DNA from: Haloarculaceae archaeon
GTDB taxonomy: Archaea; Halobacteriota; Halobacteria; Halobacteriales; Haloarculaceae
Direction: 5' to 3'
Assembly (NCBI GenBank): GCA_018609665.1
Contig: JAHENN010000267.1
Location: 1 to 9,095 of the forward strand
DNA length: 9,095 bases
Part shown: positions 5,161 to 9,095 of the stretch, one piece after another
Layout: every line of letters starts with the position of its first letter
How positions within the stretch are numbered: position 1 is the stretch's first letter
Program-made: the position numbers and the translations under genes
Notes under the pieces: generated by a model
What the model saw: the letters and a program-made list of their open reading frames with translations, nothing else
What the model was told of the DNA's origin: nothing
The model's database searches: none

Positions 5161-7944
5161 TCAGCCGCCGGTGTCGACGGTGACGCCATCGGCGTCGTCG
5201 TCGATCTCGGCCATCACGCGGTCGTGGAACTCCTGGAGGACGGCGGACTCGTCCTCCGCGAGGACGACGTCGCTGGCCATCAGCGTCGCCAGCCCGAAGG
5301 CCCGCGGCGTCGGCGAGTCGACCTCCTGGAGGTGGACGTCGATGTCGCCCGCCCGGACGCCGGCGACGAACGTCTCGACGGCCTCGACGTTCAGCTTGTC
5401 CTCCAGTATCTCCCGGTAGGTCTCCTCCAGCACCGCGAACTCCTCTTTTTCCTCGGCGAAGCCGAGCAGCATCTCGCTGGAGACCTGCTGCTGGCTGGCG
5501 GACTTCTCGTGACCTTTGTACCGCTTGAGGATCATCAGTGCCCGCGTGGCGTTGATGCGGAAGTACCGCTTCAGGAGGTCGGTGCCGTCGAGGGCGGCCC
5601 GCAGGTCGGCCCGGACCGCCGTCGGGTCGACGTCCGCCAGCAGCGACTCGAGGTCGACCTTCCGGTTCATCGGCATCGACAGCGTGAAGCCGTGGTCGGC
5701 GACGGCGACGGTCACGTTGGTGTTGGCCTCCTGTGCACACCGGTAGGCCAGCAGCCGCGAGAGGCCGTCGTTGAACCGCCGGCCGTAGTTGGCGTGGACG
5801 TAGTAGTTGCGCTGGTACTGGTCGTGGTCGAGCTCGACCTCGACGGCGAGCCGGCGGTCCGTCGAGACGCTGCGGGCGCCGCCGTACCGCACCTGGGCGT
5901 CGAACATCCGGGTGACCGCCCGGACGGTGTTTTCGTCCATCGGGAACTCCCGGAGCCACCGCCGGACCGCCGAGGGGCCGCCGGAGTCGAGCCGGTCGAG
6001 CAGCCGCCGCTGGAAGGCCAGTATCTCCCGCCCGAGGTCGTACGACAGCGGCAGCCGCTCGGAGAACCACGACGGCACCGTCGGCCGGGCGCTCGTCGGG
6101 TCGACGTACACCTTCGACCCACGCCGGTAGCGGTACTCGTAGCGCGACCCCCCGAGGACGAACACGTCGCCGCCCTCGAGGGTGTCGAGGTACTCCTCGT
6201 CGAGCTGGCCGACCCACTCGTCGCCCGACCGGGTGAAGACGTCGCAGGTGAACGAGTCCGGGATGGTGCCGATGTTGGTCATGTAGATGACGCGGGCCAT
6301 CCGGCCGCGCTTGCCGACCAGCGGCGTCCCCGGCTCGAAGTCGTCGTAGTGGTACTCGCCGCCGGGCGGGTCGTTGCGGTCCCGCCACACCTTCGCGTAG
6401 ACGTTCCTGTCCTCCATGCCCTCGTAGTCGGCGGTCAGATACCGGAACAGCCGCTCGAGGTCGTCGTCGTCGTACGCCCGGTACGGGTAGGCGCTCCGCA
6501 GGATCTCACGGATCTCCGCCTCGGGCCGCGGGCCGTTGATGGCCATCCCGTACACCTGCTGGGTGGCGACGTCGTCGGCGTTTTCGGGGACGAACACCCG
6601 GTCGACGAACCCCTCCTCGGCCTTCTTCAGCATCACCGCACACTCGACGAGCTCGTCGCGGTCCAGGGCGACGACCCGGCCCTTCACCGTCTCGCCGAGC
6701 TGGTGGCCGGCCCGGCCGACCCGCTGCAGCAGCGCGGCGACGGACTTCGGCGAGCCGACCTGCACCACCAGGTCGATGTACGGCATGTCGATGCCCAGCT
6801 CCAGCGACGTCGAGGTGGTGACGACGTCCAGGTCGCCGGTCTTCAGCCCCTCCTCGATCTCCTTGCGGCGGCCCTTCGACAGCGAGCCGTGGTGACAGCC
6901 GGAGTCCGACTCGTCGAAGTCCGCCCGCTCCCGGAGGTTGTGCAGGACGCGCTCGGCGCCGGACCGCGTGTTCGTGAACACCAGCGTGTTGGTGTGGTCG
7001 TCGACCAGCTCCGTCAGCCGGTCGTAGAAGCGGTCGGTGACGACCTCCCGGGGCGTGTTGATGAGGTCGTCGGTCGGACAGGCGAGCTCGATGTCGAACT
7101 CCCGGACGAACCGGGCGTCGACGATGTCGTAGTCGCGGGGCGTCCACTCGCCGTCCTCGTAGCGGCCGCCGACGAGGAACTCCCCGACGGTCTCCAGCGG
7201 CTCGACGGTCGCCGAGCAGCCGATCCGCGTCGGCGACGTCTCGCACATCGCCTCCAGCCGCTCCAGCGACACCGCGAGGTGGGTGCCGCGTTTGTTCTCC
7301 GCCAGCGAGTGGATCTCGTCGACGATGACGTACTCGACGGTCTCGAGCTTCTTCTTGAACTTCGGGCTGTTCAGCAGGATGGCCACCGTCTCCGGCGTCG
7401 TGTTGAGGATGTGCGGCGTCGTCTCGAGCATCCGCTGGCGGTCGCTGTCGCTGGTGTCGCCGTGGCGGATGGCGTGGCGGATCTCGACGGGCTCCCCGCG
7501 GGCCTCCAGCTTCTTCGTGATGCCCTCAAGCGGCTCCGCCAGGTTGCGGTGGATGTCGTTGGCCAGCGACTTCAGCGGCGAGATGTACAGACAGTGGACG
7601 CTGTTGCCGAGGCCGTCGCCGGTCCGTGCCCGCTCGAAGAGGTCGTCGATGATGGCACAGAAGCTCGCCTGGGTCTTGCCGCTGCCCGTCGGCGCACAGA
7701 CCAGCGTGTTCGTGCCGTCGTCGATGCGCGGAACCGCGCCCTTCTGCGGCGGCGTGAACAGCCCGCCGTTCTCCGGGACGAACGCGCCGAACTCCTCGAC
7801 CCACCACTCCCGGACGGGCGGGGCGAGCCGGGCGAAGGCCTCCGCGTCGTCGATGGCGACCGTCTCGGGGTCGTAGTCGAACCCCCGGCCGGAGAGCAGT
7901 TCGCGAACGGCCGTCTCGGCGTCCGTCGGGGCCTCCGCGGTCAT
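5161..7944 (-). CDS. lhr: Lhr-type superfamily 2 ATP-dependent helicase, 927 aa
   Basis: Lhr helicases are ATP-driven 3'-5' translocases of superfamily 2 (Ski2-like), acting on DNA and on RNA:DNA hybrids, with roles in repair or RNA handling. Helicase motifs are complete: I APTGSGKT (84-91), Ia SPLKSL (122-127), Ib TTPETV (182-187), II DEIH (209-212), III SAT (244-246), IV VFTNT (322-326), V TSTSLELGID (377-386) and VI QRVGRAGH (407-414). A winged-helix region follows, roughly 430-530, then the Lhr-core segment with GTIPDSFTCDVF and GSRYEYRYRRG. Length fits archaeal Lhr-core proteins (about 850-950), not the 1500-residue bacterial Lhr with its extra C-terminal domain. I see no cysteine cluster at the C-terminus. 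Haloarchaea usually carry more than one Lhr paralogue, and I cannot say which this is. Start: the ATG at 7944 has a GGAG four bases upstream. It appears to be transcribed alone. Confidence 0.93.
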   Translation of the reverse strand: MTAEAPTDAETAVRELLSGRGFDYDPETVAIDDAEAFARLAPPVREWWVEEFGAFVPENGGLFTPPQKGAVPRIDDGTNTLVCAPTGSGKTQASFCAIIDDLFERARTGDGLGNSVHCLYISPLKSLANDIHRNLAEPLEGITKKLEARGEPVEIRHAIRHGDTSDSDRQRMLETTPHILNTTPETVAILLNSPKFKKKLETVEYVIVDEIHSLAENKRGTHLAVSLERLEAMCETSPTRIGCSATVEPLETVGEFLVGGRYEDGEWTPRDYDIVDARFVREFDIELACPTDDLINTPREVVTDRFYDRLTELVDDHTNTLVFTNTRSGAERVLHNLRERADFDESDSGCHHGSLSKGRRKEIEEGLKTGDLDVVTTSTSLELGIDMPYIDLVVQVGSPKSVAALLQRVGRAGHQLGETVKGRVVALDRDELVECAVMLKKAEEGFVDRVFVPENADDVATQQVYGMAINGPRPEAEIREILRSAYPYRAYDDDDLERLFRYLTADYEGMEDRNVYAKVWRDRNDPPGGEYHYDDFEPGTPLVGKRGRMARVIYMTNIGTIPDSFTCDVFTRSGDEWVGQLDEEYLDTLEGGDVFVLGGSRYEYRYRRGSKVYVDPTSARPTVPSWFSERLPLSYDLGREILAFQRRLLDRLDSGGPSAVRRWLREFPMDENTVRAVTRMFDAQVRYGGARSVSTDRRLAVEVELDHDQYQRNYYVHANYGRRFNDGLSRLLAYRCAQEANTNVTVAVADHGFTLSMPMNRKVDLESLLADVDPTAVRADLRAALDGTDLLKRYFRINATRALMILKRYKGHEKSASQQQVSSEMLLGFAEEKEEFAVLEETYREILEDKLNVEAVETFVAGVRAGDIDVHLQEVDSPTPRAFGLATLMASDVVLAEDESAVLQEFHDRVMAEIDDDADGVTVDTGG

Positions 7945-7948
7945 CGAA

Positions 7949-7952
7949 CTCC
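7949..7952 (-). promoter_or_regulatory. Shine-Dalgarno-like GGAG before lhr
   Basis: GGAG lies four bases before the lhr ATG on the minus strand (GGAGTTCGATG). The spacing is a little short for a classical site. It would imply a short leader, unlike the leaderless start inferred for rtcB. It may be chance in GC-rich DNA. Confidence 0.3.
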
Positions 7953-8026
7953 GGTTGCATCTGGACCGTCAAGTGGGTTTGCCATGCGGGTGGTTTCGGG
8001 GCGGCCGGCTCCGAAACCGTCCTGGC

Positions 8027-8044
8027 TGACTGACCGGTCAGTCA
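8027..8044. promoter_or_regulatory. Perfect 18-bp palindrome, probable operator of the MFS gene
   Basis: TGACTGACCGGTCAGTCA equals its own reverse complement over all 18 bases, and the symmetry stops on both sides. It ends four bases before the GTG start of the transporter. For a leaderless or short-leader mRNA it would overlap the transcription start, where a bound dimer blocks initiation. Perfect palindromes of this size next to efflux genes are typical binding sites of dimeric helix-turn-helix repressors such as the TetR/AcrR family. No such regulator gene is in the window, so its identity is inference. Confidence 0.65.
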
Positions 8045-8048
8045 CCAC

Positions 8049-9095
8049 GTGGCCGACGACCCGGACGCCGACCGCGACCGGACCGTCGTCGCGACGGTCA
8101 TCGCCAGCACCTTCTTCGTCGGCTTCGGCGGCGGCGTCGTCTTCCCCATCATCCCCAACCTCGGGGTCGTTCTCGGCATCTCGCCGTTCCTGGTCGGGCT
8201 CATCCTGAGCGCCAACCGTCTCCCCCGGCTGGTCGCGAACGGGCCGGCGGGCGTCGTCGTCGACCGCGCCGGCACCCGGACGCCGTTCGTCGTCGGCCTC
8301 CTGGTGCAGGGGGTGGCGACAGCCGGCTACATCGTCGCCGTCGGCTCCGGCGTGCCGGCGGCGTGGTTCCTCGCGGCCCGCGTCGCCTGGGGGCTCGGCA
8401 GCGCGCTCGTGTTCGCGACCGCCTACACCATCGCCGCCGACGTCAGCGACGGCGGCTCCCGCGGGACGAACATGGGGCTCATCCGCGGCGGCGTCATCTT
8501 CGGGTTCCCGTCGGGGCTGGTGCTCGGCGGCGTCGTCGGCGACGCCTACGGGACGGTGGCGGCGTTCGTCGTCGCGACCGCCTTCGCGCTGGCCGCGAGC
8601 CTGCTCGCGTACCTGGCCGTCTCGGAGACCCACGTCGAGGGCGGCACCCGCGAGTCGGTCCGGCCGTGGGACGTCGACACCTCCGTGCCGGCGGTGACCG
8701 TCGGCCTCGTCAACTTCGCCGTCCTCTTCGCCTACATCGGCGTCGTCTTCGCGACGCTCGTGCTCTACCTCGAGCGGAACGGCCTCGGCGTCCTCGGGCT
8801 CGACCCGCAGGGCTCCTCCGGCGTGTTCATGGCCGCGACGGTCGTCTCCGCGGCCGTGTTCATGTTCCTCAGCGGCTACGCCAGCGACCGGCAGGGCTCT
8901 TGGATGCCGGCGCTTGTCGTCTTCCTCCTGCTGACCGCCGTCGGGCTCGTGGCGTTCGCCGCCGCGGAGACGGTGCCGACGCTTGCGACCGCCTGCGTGC
9001 TGGTCGGCGCCGGCCAGGGCGGCACCAGCGGCCCGCTGATGGCGCTGCTGGCGGACCCGACGCCCGACGAGCGGATGGGCCGGGCGGTCGGCACC
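8049..9095 (+). CDS. MFS transporter, N-terminal 349 residues (3' end outside window)
   Basis: This is a major facilitator superfamily membrane protein, a proton-coupled or similar secondary transporter, probably an efflux pump. The frame is open from GTG at 8049 to the window end. An in-frame TGA at 8031-8033 with no ATG, GTG or TTG between makes this GTG the first possible start. The acidic N-terminus (MADDPDADRDR) is cytoplasmic, followed by about six hydrophobic segments (roughly residues 12-30, 38-57, 79-98, 104-128, 143-164, 169-191). A charged central loop (192-212) comes next, then about four more segments. Motif A is visible after the second segment (G68..D72-R73-A-G75-T-R77), with a related copy in the second half (G276..D280-R281-Q-G283). 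The missing part should hold the last two or so helices. The substrate cannot be read from the sequence. The upstream palindrome suggests inducible expression. Confidence 0.88.
   Translation, partial: MADDPDADRDRTVVATVIASTFFVGFGGGVVFPIIPNLGVVLGISPFLVGLILSANRLPRLVANGPAGVVVDRAGTRTPFVVGLLVQGVATAGYIVAVGSGVPAAWFLAARVAWGLGSALVFATAYTIAADVSDGGSRGTNMGLIRGGVIFGFPSGLVLGGVVGDAYGTVAAFVVATAFALAASLLAYLAVSETHVEGGTRESVRPWDVDTSVPAVTVGLVNFAVLFAYIGVVFATLVLYLERNGLGVLGLDPQGSSGVFMAATVVSAAVFMFLSGYASDRQGSWMPALVVFLLLTAVGLVAFAAAETVPTLATACVLVGAGQGGTSGPLMALLADPTPDERMGRAVGT

Larger units (their letters stand above)
7945..8048. other. 104-base divergent intergenic region between lhr and the MFS gene
   Basis: It must hold promoters for both directions. 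I see no clear TATA box. The best candidates are AAACCCACTTG on the minus strand (about 7970-7980) for lhr and CCGAAACC (8011-8018) as a BRE-like element for the transporter. The clear element is the palindrome at 8027-8044. Confidence 0.4.

Noticed and set aside
1533..6388. Long minus-strand frames opposite rtcB and larA (714 and 834 residues)
   Set aside because: They are composition-driven shadows with low-complexity sequence and no recognisable domain; the plus-strand genes there have complete catalytic motifs.
1038..7944. RtcB and Lhr as a joint RNA-repair system
   Set aside because: They are convergent, separated by larA, and not co-transcribed; both are common archaeal genes and proximity alone is not evidence.
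7942..7960. Alternative upstream ATG for lhr on the minus strand near 7960
   Set aside because: It is in a different reading frame from the helicase; the in-frame ATG at 7944 has the GGAG upstream.
5038..8208. 1056-residue plus-strand open frame antisense to lhr
   Set aside because: It is rich in Arg, Val, Gly and Asp with no family motif and covers a full, motif-complete helicase. Long antisense frames are expected in DNA with such strong G/C third-position bias.

Overview
The window is haloarchaeal chromosomal DNA. It is very GC-rich with strong G/C third-position bias, its proteins are rich in Asp and Glu, no Shine-Dalgarno is seen at the plus-strand starts, oligo-T terminators occur, and the gene families (archaeal RtcB, LarA-like racemase, Lhr helicase) fit class Halobacteria. 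The sequence alone does not fix the genus.

Layout: the C-terminal 235 residues of an acyl-CoA dehydrogenase run off the left edge (2-709, +). A 328-base gap follows, with an oligo-T terminator, a GC-rich repeated sequence and a TATA-like promoter. Next comes rtcB (1038-3911, +), the tRNA-splicing RNA ligase, whose frame is interrupted by a 472-residue intein (1344-2759) carrying a LAGLIDADG-type homing endonuclease. The intein lies immediately before the catalytic Mn-binding cysteine of RtcB. A LarA-family nickel-pincer racemase gene (3908-5134, +) overlaps the rtcB stop by four bases. It converges on a large Lhr-type helicase (5161-7944, -) with only 26 bases between their ends. The helicase diverges from a GTG-started MFS transporter (8049 to beyond the right edge, +), and the 104-base gap between them holds a perfect 18-bp palindrome that looks like an operator.

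How the genes relate: rtcB and larA probably share a transcript, but no metabolic link between RNA ligation and hydroxyacid racemisation is known, and the usual partners (archease for RtcB, LarB/C/E for LarA) are not here. The acyl-CoA dehydrogenase, helicase and transporter look like separate transcription units. The most notable items are the RtcB intein, whose +1 splicing nucleophile is also the ligase's metal-binding cysteine and whose penultimate residue is Ser rather than the usual His, and the palindrome next to the transporter start. I see no tRNA, rRNA, CRISPR array, insertion sequence or clearly new multi-gene system.
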